Assembly (NCBI RefSeq): GCF_030252425.1
Contig: NZ_CP126994.1
Coordinates: forward strand, 1,178,001-1,242,000
Length of the DNA: 64,000 nucleotides
Reading direction: 5' to 3'
DNA from: Acidisoma sp. PAMC 29798
GTDB lineage: Bacteria; Pseudomonadota; Alphaproteobacteria; Acetobacterales; Acetobacteraceae
Program-made: the position numbers and the translations under genes
The notes under the pieces: model-generated
Databases searched by the model: none
What the model was told of the DNA's origin: nothing
Seen by the model: only the letters and a program-made list of their open reading frames with translations
Shown: positions 8,599 to 15,836 of the stretch, one piece after another
Layout: every line of letters starts with the position of its first letter
Numbering within the stretch: position 1 is the first letter of the stretch

Positions 8599-9216
8599 AT
8601 GCCCGATCTCGTTCCGATTGGCGTTCCCGTCACCGACCTGCGCCCGACGCAGATGACGCTGGGTTTTCGCGAAGTGGAGATCAAGCGGCGCGCCTGGCGG
8701 GATGCCGACATCGCGGGCCGCACCAAGATGCTCAGAAGCCATGCCGTGCCGGCCGTCATCGGACCCAAGGGCCGGCATTACATCGTCGATCACCACCACT
8801 TCGCGAAGGCGCTTCTGGACGAGAAGGCGCCCCTCGTCGCGGTCTATGTGATTGCCGACCTCGAAGACGTCGACAAGGACGAGTTCTGGAGCTTTCTGGA
8901 TAACAACAGTTGGTGTCATGCTTATGACGCGTCGGGCAAGCGCCGCGACCTGTCCGAGATCCCCAAAAGCCTCACGGACCTCACCGACGATCCGTTTCGC
9001 AGTCTCGTTGGCGAACTGATCCGCGCCGGCGGTCTCGCCAAAAATGCACGTCCCTTCTTCGAGTTCACCTGGGCGGATTTCCTACGCCGCCGCATCAAGC
9101 TGGAGCTTGTCGAGAAGGATTTTGGCACCGCTTTGGTGAAGGCGCTCGACCTTGCCAAAAGCATGGAGGCCAAGAACCTGCCCGGCTGGTCCGGCGCCGA
9201 GCCCTCTGCGGATTAA
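8599..9216 (+). CDS. ParB-like (ParBc_2) domain protein
   Basis: Protein of 205 residues from the ATG at 8599 (GAGAGG ten bases upstream). It resembles the ParB-like nuclease 2 family (PF08857): an N-terminal segment with LRPTQMTLGFREVEIKR, then GPKGRHYIVDHHHFAKALLD, which corresponds to the GxHRxxA-type box of the ParB/Srx fold, then an all-alpha tail. It lacks a ParB DNA-binding helix-turn-helix, so a chromosome-partition role is unlikely. It begins 14 bp after the photolyase stop on the same strand, so it is probably cotranscribed with DUF2177 and phrB. Function unknown; family assignment is from motif memory. Confidence 0.75.
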   Translation: MPDLVPIGVPVTDLRPTQMTLGFREVEIKRRAWRDADIAGRTKMLRSHAVPAVIGPKGRHYIVDHHHFAKALLDEKAPLVAVYVIADLEDVDKDEFWSFLDNNSWCHAYDASGKRRDLSEIPKSLTDLTDDPFRSLVGELIRAGGLAKNARPFFEFTWADFLRRRIKLELVEKDFGTALVKALDLAKSMEAKNLPGWSGAEPSAD

Positions 9217-9257
9217 TCGCGCACGATGATCAAGTGGGAGACGCCCTCATACTACCA

Positions 9258-9362
9258 TCGTCATCCACGGGCTTGACCCGTGGACCTACCCCGCGTGGCG
9301 CCTGCACCTTGTTTGGGCGCCTGAACGGGTAGGCCCGCGCATCAAGTGCGCGGGTGACGATT
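9258..9362. repeat. Pair of GTCATC-family hairpins between the ParB-like gene and galM
   Basis: Two stem-loops, TCCACGGG-CTTGA-CCCGTGGA (9264-9284) and CCCGCGCA-TCAAG-TGCGCGGG (9334-9354), lie inside outer complementary ends ATCGTCA (from 9258) and TGACGAT (to 9362). The region separates two convergent genes and could serve as a bidirectional terminator or mRNA 3' stabiliser. Confidence 0.8.
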
Positions 9363-9372
9363 CTACAAAGAG

Positions 9373-10497
9373 TCACGCATCCGTCTTGAAGCGATACACC
9401 GTGCTCGACCGAAAACTATGCCCAGGTAGCAGCACCGTGGTCGGGAAATGCGGCTGATTCGGCGAGTCCGGAAAATGCTGCGTCTCGAAACAGAAGCCAT
9501 CGGCTTGGCGATAGGCGACGCCCGCCGTGCCGGCGGTGCCGCCACCGAGATAATTGCCAGTGTAGAACTGCACACCGGGCTCGGTCGTGTCGACTTCCAT
9601 GATGCGCCCGCTGATCGGGTCATAAGCCGTGGCTGCCCGCGTCATCGTATGCGGCGAAGGCTGGTTGAGCACCCAATTGTGGTCGTAGCCGCGCTGCTTC
9701 AGGATTTGCGGATGCGCCGAACGAATGCCGGCCGCGATCGGCTTCGCCTGCCGTAGATCGAGGGGCGTGCCATCCACCGGGGCGATCTCCCCGGTCGGAA
9801 TGCCGCCATTGTCCACCGGCGTATAGAGATCCGCGTTGATGCTGACGATCTGGTCGAGCACCGACCCCTGGTCGTTGCCGGCCAGGTTGAAATAGGCATG
9901 GTTGGTGAGGTTGATCACCGTCTCCGCCGTCGTCTCGGCACGATAGTCGATGCGAAACTCGTTCTCGTCATTCAGGCTATAGACGACCTCGACCTTCAGC
10001 ATGCCGGGGAAGCCCTCGTCGCCGTCCGGGCTGACATGGGAAAGGACGGCGGACAGGGCGTGGCCGCTCTGTGCAGATTTCACTGACCAAATCGCGCGGT
10101 CGAAGCCCTTCAACCCGCCATGCAGCGTATTCGGGCCGTCATTGGCGGCCAAGGGATAGGTTTTGCCACCGAGCACGAAGGACGCACCGCCGATGCGATT
10201 GGCAAAGCGGCCGATCAAGGCTCCGAAATGACCCGGATTGACCTCGTATCCCGCCATATCCGCTTGATCGAGTGTGACATTTGCAAAACGCCCCTGCCGA
10301 TCCGCGACCAGCATGGTGGTCACGATGCCGCCGAGGTCGAGGAATCGCACTTCCAGGCCGCCGGCGTTGCGCATCCTGTATTCCGTCACCATCCGCCCGT
10401 CCGATAGGGTGCCGAAGGTCCGATGCGTGAGGCCGATTGTGTCGCCGTTCTGGTCCGTTCCCGTCTGTCCAAATCGCGTGCCATCGGTGGCGGTCAT
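9373..10497 (-). CDS. galM: Aldose 1-epimerase (mutarotase)
   Basis: Interconverts the alpha and beta anomers of hexoses such as glucose and galactose; 374 residues, cytoplasmic (no signal peptide). Family hallmarks are visible in order: GRFANRIGGASF (substrate Arg and Asn), NDGPNTLHGG, the catalytic His in VINLTNHAYFNLAG, and the C-terminal FCFETQHFPDSPN with the catalytic Glu. The ATG at 10497 lies about 80 bp from the start of the divergent yraN gene. It stands alone on this strand; the next gene on the minus side is far away. No linked galactose genes are present, so it is probably a housekeeping mutarotase. Confidence 0.95.
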   Translation of the reverse strand: MTATDGTRFGQTGTDQNGDTIGLTHRTFGTLSDGRMVTEYRMRNAGGLEVRFLDLGGIVTTMLVADRQGRFANVTLDQADMAGYEVNPGHFGALIGRFANRIGGASFVLGGKTYPLAANDGPNTLHGGLKGFDRAIWSVKSAQSGHALSAVLSHVSPDGDEGFPGMLKVEVVYSLNDENEFRIDYRAETTAETVINLTNHAYFNLAGNDQGSVLDQIVSINADLYTPVDNGGIPTGEIAPVDGTPLDLRQAKPIAAGIRSAHPQILKQRGYDHNWVLNQPSPHTMTRAATAYDPISGRIMEVDTTEPGVQFYTGNYLGGGTAGTAGVAYRQADGFCFETQHFPDSPNQPHFPTTVLLPGHSFRSSTVYRFKTDA

Positions 10498-10574
10498 GGT
10501 GCGGCTCCTTCTTTTGTTGCGGCGAACCTACTGCCAGAGTGGCGCCAAGCCCAGCACCCACGGGGGGACGCCGC

Positions 10575-10976
10575 TTGGAAAATGAGGCGCCACAGAAGAT
10601 CGCCCCGAGAAAGATCGTGCGGGGCCGCCGCGCGCAGAGACGCGGCGTCGAGGCCGAGGCACGGGTGGTGGCGGCACTTGCCGCCGCCGGTTGGGTCATC
10701 CTCGGCCAGCGCCTGCGCACCCTCGCGGGCGAGGTCGATATCGTCGCCGAGCGCGCTGGCTTGCTGACCCTGATCGAGGTCAAGGCGCGCGGAGACCTGG
10801 AGACGGCGGCCTATGCCCTGGGGGCGCGGCAACGCCGCCGACTGACCGCAGCCGCCGCAATTCTGCTCGGCGCCAATCCCGGCTGGGGCCTCGCGGGCGT
10901 GCGGTTCGATGTCTGGCTCGTGGACGCGCGGGGCGGCGTGCGGCATGTGCCGGACGCTTTTCGCGATGAAGGCTGA
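10575..10976 (+). CDS. yraN: UPF0102 / YraN family putative endonuclease
   Basis: Small protein of the restriction-endonuclease-like UPF0102 family, about 133 residues. The core GEVDIVAERAGLLTLIEVKAR contains the acidic and lysine residues of a PD-(D/E)xK nuclease fold, followed by KQRRRL-like text (GARQRRRLTAAAA). I place the start at TTG 10575, eight bases after GGGGGGA; GTG at 10617 is an alternative. The frame is open further upstream but would run into the galM control region. YraN is normally linked to rsmI in proteobacteria, which is not the case here; otsB follows 40 bp later. Cellular role uncertain. Confidence 0.82.
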   Translation: MENEAPQKIAPRKIVRGRRAQRRGVEAEARVVAALAAAGWVILGQRLRTLAGEVDIVAERAGLLTLIEVKARGDLETAAYALGARQRRRLTAAAAILLGANPGWGLAGVRFDVWLVDARGGVRHVPDAFRDEG

Positions 10977-11015
10977 GGCTTTGGCGCCTGCGACCATCTG
11001 GGCTATGGGAGCGGC

Positions 11016-11753
11016 ATGACGATTCCTGACCTTCCGCCTGACACCGCGCTCTTCCTCGATCTCGATGGCACGCTGCTCGATATCGCGCCGCGTCATGACC
11101 TCGTCTGGGTGGCGCCGGAACTGCCGGAGGTTTTGACCAGCCTGCGCACCTCCCTCGGGGGTGCTCTGGCCATCGTCAGCGGCCGGCCGCTTCACGATAT
11201 CGTGTCATTTATGCCGATCGATGGCCTCTGCGCGGCCGCCGAGCACGGCGCCCGCATCCTTCTGCCCGATGGTGTGATCGAGGAGGATACCGGCGGCTTG
11301 ATCTGGCGGGACGATTGGATCGCCAGGATCAAGGCCGCCTTGCCGCGCTGGCCGGGCGCCTTCCTGGAGGAGAAGACCGTCGGTCTGGTCATCCATTTTC
11401 GCCAGGCGCCGGTCTATGCCGCCGAGATCGAAGCCTTCATGCGGGCGTTGATCGTGCAAGCCGAGGGCGAGGCCGAGTTGCTGCCGGCCCTAATGGCCTT
11501 CGAAATCCGGCGCCGGGGCGTCGGCAAGGGCCATGTGGTGCGACGGCTGATGCGGGTCTCACCATTCCAAGGCCGCATCCCCATCTTCATCGGCGATGAC
11601 GTGACAGATGAGGAAGGCATGGAGGCCGCAGAGGAGTTTGGTGGCTACGGCCTTCATGTCGCGCGCGTGTTCGGCGGTGAGCCTGCCCAGGTTCGGGCGT
11701 GGCTTGCGGCACAGGCGGTGCATTTGCGCGCCGTCCCCCCTTCGGAAGGATAG
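11016..11753 (+). CDS. otsB: Trehalose-6-phosphate phosphatase
   Basis: HAD-superfamily enzyme that removes phosphate from trehalose 6-phosphate to give trehalose; 245 residues. HAD motif I is DLDGTLLD (D15 and D17), motif II IVSGRP near residue 54, and motif IV GDDVTDEEG near 194, as in OtsB. It starts with ATG after GGGAGCGGC. The stop is three bases before the otsA start, so the two synthesis steps form an operon in the order otsB-otsA. Trehalose is an osmoprotectant, which fits the betaine genes upstream. Confidence 0.96.
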   Translation: MTIPDLPPDTALFLDLDGTLLDIAPRHDLVWVAPELPEVLTSLRTSLGGALAIVSGRPLHDIVSFMPIDGLCAAAEHGARILLPDGVIEEDTGGLIWRDDWIARIKAALPRWPGAFLEEKTVGLVIHFRQAPVYAAEIEAFMRALIVQAEGEAELLPALMAFEIRRRGVGKGHVVRRLMRVSPFQGRIPIFIGDDVTDEEGMEAAEEFGGYGLHVARVFGGEPAQVRAWLAAQAVHLRAVPPSEG

Positions 11754-11756
11754 CAT

Positions 11757-13124
11757 TTGTCGCGCCTCGTCATCGTCTCCAACCGCGTACAAATTCCGAC
11801 CGAGAAGGCGCCGCGCGCCGGCGGCTTGGCCGTCGCGCTCGGCAGTGGATTGCAGCCCGGCACCTTGTGGTTCGGTTGGAGTGGCAAAAAGGGTCATTCG
11901 GTCGAGGGCAGGACCCCGACGCTGCATGATGCGCTCGGCGTCACCTATGCCACCGTCGATCTGACCGAAAAAGAATATCACGAGTTCTATGTCGGTTTTT
12001 CGAACGGCGCACTGTGGCCGCTGTTGCATTACCGGCTCGACTTCCTTGACTATCACCGCAACGAATATGCCGGCTATCGCGCCGTCAACGCCTATTTCGC
12101 GGATGCGCTGCTCCCGATCTTGAACGACGATGATCTAGTCTGGGTGCATGACTATCACCTGTTCACGATGGGGCAGGAGATGCGCGCGCGCGGGGCCAAG
12201 CACCGCATCGGCTTCTTCCTGCACATTCCCTTCGTCCCGCCGGAATTGCTGGATGCGCTGCCTTGCGGCATCGAACTGCTCAAGGCGCTATGTGCCTATG
12301 ACGTCGTGGGCTTTCATACCGATGATCACAAGCACGCCTTTCTCGCCTGCATCACCGATATGCTGCATATCGTGCCGGACGCAGATGACAGCTTCGTCTA
12401 TGAGGGCCGGCGCGTGAAGGCGATCAGCGATCCCATCGGCATCGACGCCGAGGAATTTGCGGCCACGGCGGCGCGTTCGGTGCGGGGCGCCGAGGTCAAG
12501 CGCATTCGTGAGAGTCTGTTCAGCCGCGCGCTGGTGATCGGTGCCGACCGTTTGGACTATTCCAAAGGCCTGCCCAACCGGTTTCGCGCCTTCGACCAGC
12601 TTTTGGAACGCTTTGACGAACATCGCGGCAAGGTCTCGATGCTTCAGGTCGCTGCGCGCTCGCGGGAAGATGTCGATCGCTATCAGCAGCTTCGCCGCAC
12701 GCTTGATCGCCTGGTTGGCGATATTAACGGGCGCTATTCTGAATTCGATTGGATTCCCATCCGCTACATGACCCGCGCCCTCAGCCGCAAAAGCCTTGCC
12801 GGCTTCTACAGGGTTGCCCGTGTCGGTCTGGTCACACCGCTGCGTGACGGTATGAACTTGGTGGCGAAGGAATATGTCGCCGCGCAATCGAGCGCCGATC
12901 CGGGCGTGCTGATCCTGTCGCGTTTCGCGGGCGCCGCCGATGAATTGCGGGAGGCTTTGCTCGTCAATCCTTTCGACGCCGATGAGGTGGCGGAGGCGAT
13001 CAATCAGGCGATCAATATGGAATTGCCCGAACGCAAGGAGCGTTGGCAGGCTTTGCGGGAGAAGGTCTGGGCGGGAACGCCGCAGAAGTTCACCGAAACC
13101 TTCCTCGTCGCTCTCAGGCCCTGA
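11757..13124 (+). CDS. otsA: Trehalose-6-phosphate synthase
   Basis: GT20 glycosyltransferase joining UDP-glucose and glucose 6-phosphate; 455 residues, normal length. The N-terminus MSRLVIVSNRV is the standard OtsA start; the codon is TTG at 11757 preceded by GGAAGG at seven bases. Further hallmarks are VHDYHLFTM, FLHIPFVPPELL, ADRLDYSKGLPNRFRAF and the nucleotide-sugar region VTPLRDGMNLVAKEYVA. The loop after the start is PTEKAPRAGGLAVAL, with the GG used in phosphate binding. It immediately follows otsB. The weak TTG start may keep synthase below phosphatase, which would avoid trehalose-6-phosphate build-up; that is inference. Confidence 0.96.
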   Translation: MSRLVIVSNRVQIPTEKAPRAGGLAVALGSGLQPGTLWFGWSGKKGHSVEGRTPTLHDALGVTYATVDLTEKEYHEFYVGFSNGALWPLLHYRLDFLDYHRNEYAGYRAVNAYFADALLPILNDDDLVWVHDYHLFTMGQEMRARGAKHRIGFFLHIPFVPPELLDALPCGIELLKALCAYDVVGFHTDDHKHAFLACITDMLHIVPDADDSFVYEGRRVKAISDPIGIDAEEFAATAARSVRGAEVKRIRESLFSRALVIGADRLDYSKGLPNRFRAFDQLLERFDEHRGKVSMLQVAARSREDVDRYQQLRRTLDRLVGDINGRYSEFDWIPIRYMTRALSRKSLAGFYRVARVGLVTPLRDGMNLVAKEYVAAQSSADPGVLILSRFAGAADELREALLVNPFDADEVAEAINQAINMELPERKERWQALREKVWAGTPQKFTETFLVALRP

Positions 13125-13133
13125 GGTCCGGCG

Positions 13134-13604
13134 ATGGACGGTTCGGACGTGCGGATCGTGACCATCGCGGAGCGCCCGGATCTCGCGCGCCTCGTCGCAT
13201 GGTGGCAGCAGGAGGCGTTCGGCAGCTATGGGCAGACCTTGGATGAGGCAACGGTCACAATTGAATCTCAGACCGCAGCGCGTGGGCCTGAGCAGGCCTT
13301 CGTGCTGCTCGCCGATGAAGAGCCTGCAGGCACCGCGAGTCTGACGCATCACGACCTTCATGAGGAATGGCCGCTGACGCCATGGCTCGCGAGTGTGTAT
13401 GTGCAGCCGCAGTATCGTGGCCGAGGCTATGCCAGTCGCCTGGTGCGCTGCGTGGAAGATGAAGCCCGCACGGCCGGGGTGGGCCGCCTCTGGCTCTACA
13501 CCGGATCATCGGAGGCTTTTTATGCGCGTCTCGGCTGGGTCACGGAGCGACTGACGTCCGACCGTGGTCGCACGGTCTGTTTGATGCGGCGGGAGTTGTT
13601 TTAG
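13134..13604 (+). CDS. GNAT family N-acetyltransferase
   Basis: A 156-residue protein with the GNAT fold. The acetyl-CoA loop is VQPQYRGRGYASRLV (motif A, QxxGxG/A type) near residues 91-105, followed by a C-terminal LWLYTGSSEAFYARLGW, which matches motif B with a conserved Tyr. The substrate cannot be deduced. It begins nine bases after otsA on the same strand with GAGG upstream, so it may be cotranscribed with the trehalose genes, although no functional connection is apparent. It ends just before a REP-like unit. Confidence 0.85.
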   Translation: MDGSDVRIVTIAERPDLARLVAWWQQEAFGSYGQTLDEATVTIESQTAARGPEQAFVLLADEEPAGTASLTHHDLHEEWPLTPWLASVYVQPQYRGRGYASRLVRCVEDEARTAGVGRLWLYTGSSEAFYARLGWVTERLTSDRGRTVCLMRRELF

Positions 13605-13620
13605 GCGGCGATCGGCGTTT

Positions 13621-13646
13621 GGCGGATGAGCGCAGCGTTATCCGCC
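13621..13646 (+). repeat. REP-like unit (short copy)
   Basis: A 26-bp copy of the window's REP-like family, lacking the leading GTAG: it starts GGCGGATGAGCGCAGCG and ends TTATCCGCC. The ends GGCGGAT/ATCCGCC are complementary. It sits between the convergent GNAT and M20 peptidase genes. Confidence 0.8.
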
Positions 13647-13654
13647 GTCCACGC

Positions 13655-15073
13655 CTATGTCATCGCGCCGAGCTTGCCGAGCAGCCGGGCGTGGCTGCGC
13701 GCCGCACCCTCGAAACAACGCCATTCGAACTTCTCGTTCGGACTGTGGATTTGGTCGTCCTCCAGCCCAAAGCCCATCAGGATGGTGTCGAGGCCGAGCA
13801 GGCTCTTGAGAGAGCCAACCACGGGGATCGAACCGCCACAGCCCATCAACACCGGCGCCTTGCCGAACTCATCAGTCAGCGCCGCGATGGCGGCGGACAT
13901 GAACGGACCCTCGGTCGGCACCGCGACACCGGGGTTTCCCCCGAATTCCTGGAGGGTGATCCGCGCGCCGGGCGGCGTGCGATCCGTGATGAACTCTCGC
14001 AGTCCCGCCAAGACCGTCTCAGGGTTTTGGCCCGGCACCAGTCGGAACGACAGTTTCGCATGCGCCTCGGAGGCGATGACCGTCTTGGCGCCGATGCCGG
14101 TATAGCCACCCCAGATGCCATTGAGGTCGGCCGTCGGCCGCGCCCATAGCTTCTCCAGCGCCGAGCGGCCGAGTTCCCCCGCACCCACGGAAAGGCCGAT
14201 GCCGGCCAGCATGGCGGCTTCGTCGAAGCCCAAAGCCTCCCATTGCGCGGCCTGAGCCGGCGGCACTTCGGCCACGCCGTCATAAAAGCCGGGGATCTTC
14301 ACGTGCCCCTCGGCGTCATGCAGATCGCCCAGGATGCGGGTAAGGGCGTTGATCGGGTTGAGCACGGCACCGCCATAGCTGCCGGAATGCAGGTCGCGAG
14401 AGGGGCCGACGAGGTCGATCTGCACATAGACCATGCCGCGCAACTGCGTGGTGATCGCGGGTGTGGCGATGTCCCACATATTGGTGTCGCTGATCAGCGC
14501 GATATCGGCTTTCAGCTCCGCCCGATGCTCGGCCATGAAATGGTCGAGGTTGGGGCCGCCGATCTCCTCCTCGCCTTCGATCAGCAGCGTGATGCGGATG
14601 GGCAGGCTGCCGGTCGCGAGATACCAGGCCCGACAGGCACAGAGGAAGGCCACGACCTCACCCTTATCGTCCACCGCGCCGCGCGCCACGATGCGCGGGC
14701 CGTGAGGCCCCTCGACCATCTGTGGCTCGAACGGCGGGCTCGTCCACAGTTCCAGCGGGTCCGCCGGCTGCACATCGTAATGGCCGTAGAACAGCACATG
14801 TGGCACGGTTGCGCCCGTCGTGGCCGGGTCGGGGCCGGGGTAATAGCCCGTTACGATCGGGTGGCCCGGCGTTTCCCGCAGCGCCGTTTCAAAGCCGATG
14901 GCGGCAAATTCATGCACCAGCCAGCGGGCGGCGGCGGCGCAATCCGGGGCATGGGCCGGCTGCGCGCTGATGCTCGGAATACGAAGCAACTCGAACAGCC
15001 GGGCGCGGGCGTCATCCTGGCCGGTGTCGAGGCGGCGCAGCACCTCGGTGATCCGGTCTTCGGCGGTCATCAT
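13655..15073 (-). CDS. M20 family metallopeptidase (dipeptidase-like)
   Basis: Zinc-dependent peptidase of the M20/M28 clan, 472 residues from the ATG at 15073. Metal ligand motifs appear in order: FYGHYDVQPADP (His), GAVDDKGE (bridging Asp), EGEEEIGGPN (Glu pair), SDTNMW (Asp), and a C-terminal HSPNEKF (His). A lid/dimerisation domain lies between. This pattern matches the M20 dipeptidases annotated as peptidase T-like or carnosinase-like (DapE/ArgE relatives); the exact substrate is unknown. The start codon overlaps the stop of the TetR gene (ATGA), so the two are cotranscribed and coupled. The frame is open upstream to 15229 but that part is the TetR gene in another frame. Confidence 0.9.
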   Translation of the reverse strand: MMTAEDRITEVLRRLDTGQDDARARLFELLRIPSISAQPAHAPDCAAAARWLVHEFAAIGFETALRETPGHPIVTGYYPGPDPATTGATVPHVLFYGHYDVQPADPLELWTSPPFEPQMVEGPHGPRIVARGAVDDKGEVVAFLCACRAWYLATGSLPIRITLLIEGEEEIGGPNLDHFMAEHRAELKADIALISDTNMWDIATPAITTQLRGMVYVQIDLVGPSRDLHSGSYGGAVLNPINALTRILGDLHDAEGHVKIPGFYDGVAEVPPAQAAQWEALGFDEAAMLAGIGLSVGAGELGRSALEKLWARPTADLNGIWGGYTGIGAKTVIASEAHAKLSFRLVPGQNPETVLAGLREFITDRTPPGARITLQEFGGNPGVAVPTEGPFMSAAIAALTDEFGKAPVLMGCGGSIPVVGSLKSLLGLDTILMGFGLEDDQIHSPNEKFEWRCFEGAARSHARLLGKLGAMT

Positions 15074-15735
15074 GCGCGCTGTCCTTTGAGCGTATGGGCG
15101 GGTCCTGAAGACGCGGCATAGGCCTTCAGGAACAAGCAAATCGCCCCCTGGACCACCCGCTCGATCTCGGCGCTCTCGGGCCGGTCGATTAGTCGCAGGC
15201 GCGACCGCATGACGATTTTTGTCTGGCACAGCGCGAAGAACTGCTCCGCCGCGAAGTCGGGGTCCGCCACGGCCAGACGGCCGCTGATCGTCTCGTCACG
15301 CAGCCAGTCAGCGAGGTAGTTCAACGCGCGCTGGGGGCCGGCCTCGAAGAAGGCGCGCGCCAATTCCGGGAACTGTGCGGCTTCGGACATCACCATGCGG
15401 TGAATCGCCTGCCGAAACGGCGACAACAGCATTTCCAGCACGGCGATCCCGACCCGATGGAGCGTCTCCTCGGGGTCGTTCGTCTGTGGGGCCACGGCGA
15501 GGATGGATTTGAGCGTCTGGTCGCAGCCGCCGGCGATGAAGGCACTGAACAGCGCCGCTTTGCTCGGAAAGTAATTGTAGAGCGTGCCCTTGGAGACGCC
15601 CACTTCCTTCGCGATCTGCGCCATGCTCGCGCCCTCATAGCCATCTCGCGCGAAAACCCGTCCAGCACCATCGATGATGGCGTTGCGCCGTTCGGGCGAG
15701 AGAGGGTCGGTCGGGGTCGGTTCGCTCTGTGTCAA
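15070..15735 (-). CDS. TetR/AcrR family transcriptional regulator
   Basis: Repressor-type protein of 221 residues from TTG 15735, chosen because AGGAAG lies seven bases upstream (15743-15748); an in-frame TTG at 15789 has no such site. The helix-turn-helix is GASMAQIAKEVGVSKGTLYNYF, in the N-terminal 70 residues, followed by a ligand-binding domain of the TetR_C_7 (AefR-like) type (VMSEAAQFPELARAFFEAGP). It is divergent from an efflux outer-membrane factor and upstream of an overlapping M20 peptidase. A perfect palindrome at 15797-15811 in between is the likely operator, so it probably controls both directions. Confidence 0.9.
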   Translation of the reverse strand: MTQSEPTPTDPLSPERRNAIIDGAGRVFARDGYEGASMAQIAKEVGVSKGTLYNYFPSKAALFSAFIAGGCDQTLKSILAVAPQTNDPEETLHRVGIAVLEMLLSPFRQAIHRMVMSEAAQFPELARAFFEAGPQRALNYLADWLRDETISGRLAVADPDFAAEQFFALCQTKIVMRSRLRLIDRPESAEIERVVQGAICLFLKAYAASSGPAHTLKGQRA

Positions 15736-15796
15736 CTGCCGTCTTCCTGTCGCAGGTTTGACAATGGCGGCCTCGAACCTATCATACAAGCGGCTA

Positions 15797-15811
15797 ACCG
15801 AACCGTTCGGT
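15797..15811. promoter_or_regulatory. Candidate TetR-family operator
   Basis: The 15-bp sequence ACCGAACCGTTCGGT has perfect 6-bp arms ACCGAA/TTCGGT around CCG. It lies between the divergent TetR and outer-membrane factor genes, 62 bp before the TetR start and 26 bp before the other start. Short palindromes of this size and position are typical for TetR regulators. Confidence 0.6.
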
Positions 15812-15836
15812 CAAAGCAGTGGCAGGAGCGGACACG

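Noticed and set aside
8599-9216. Chromosome-partition protein ParB
   Set aside because: The ParB-like fold box is present but the helix-turn-helix and parA partner are absent, so partition is unlikely.
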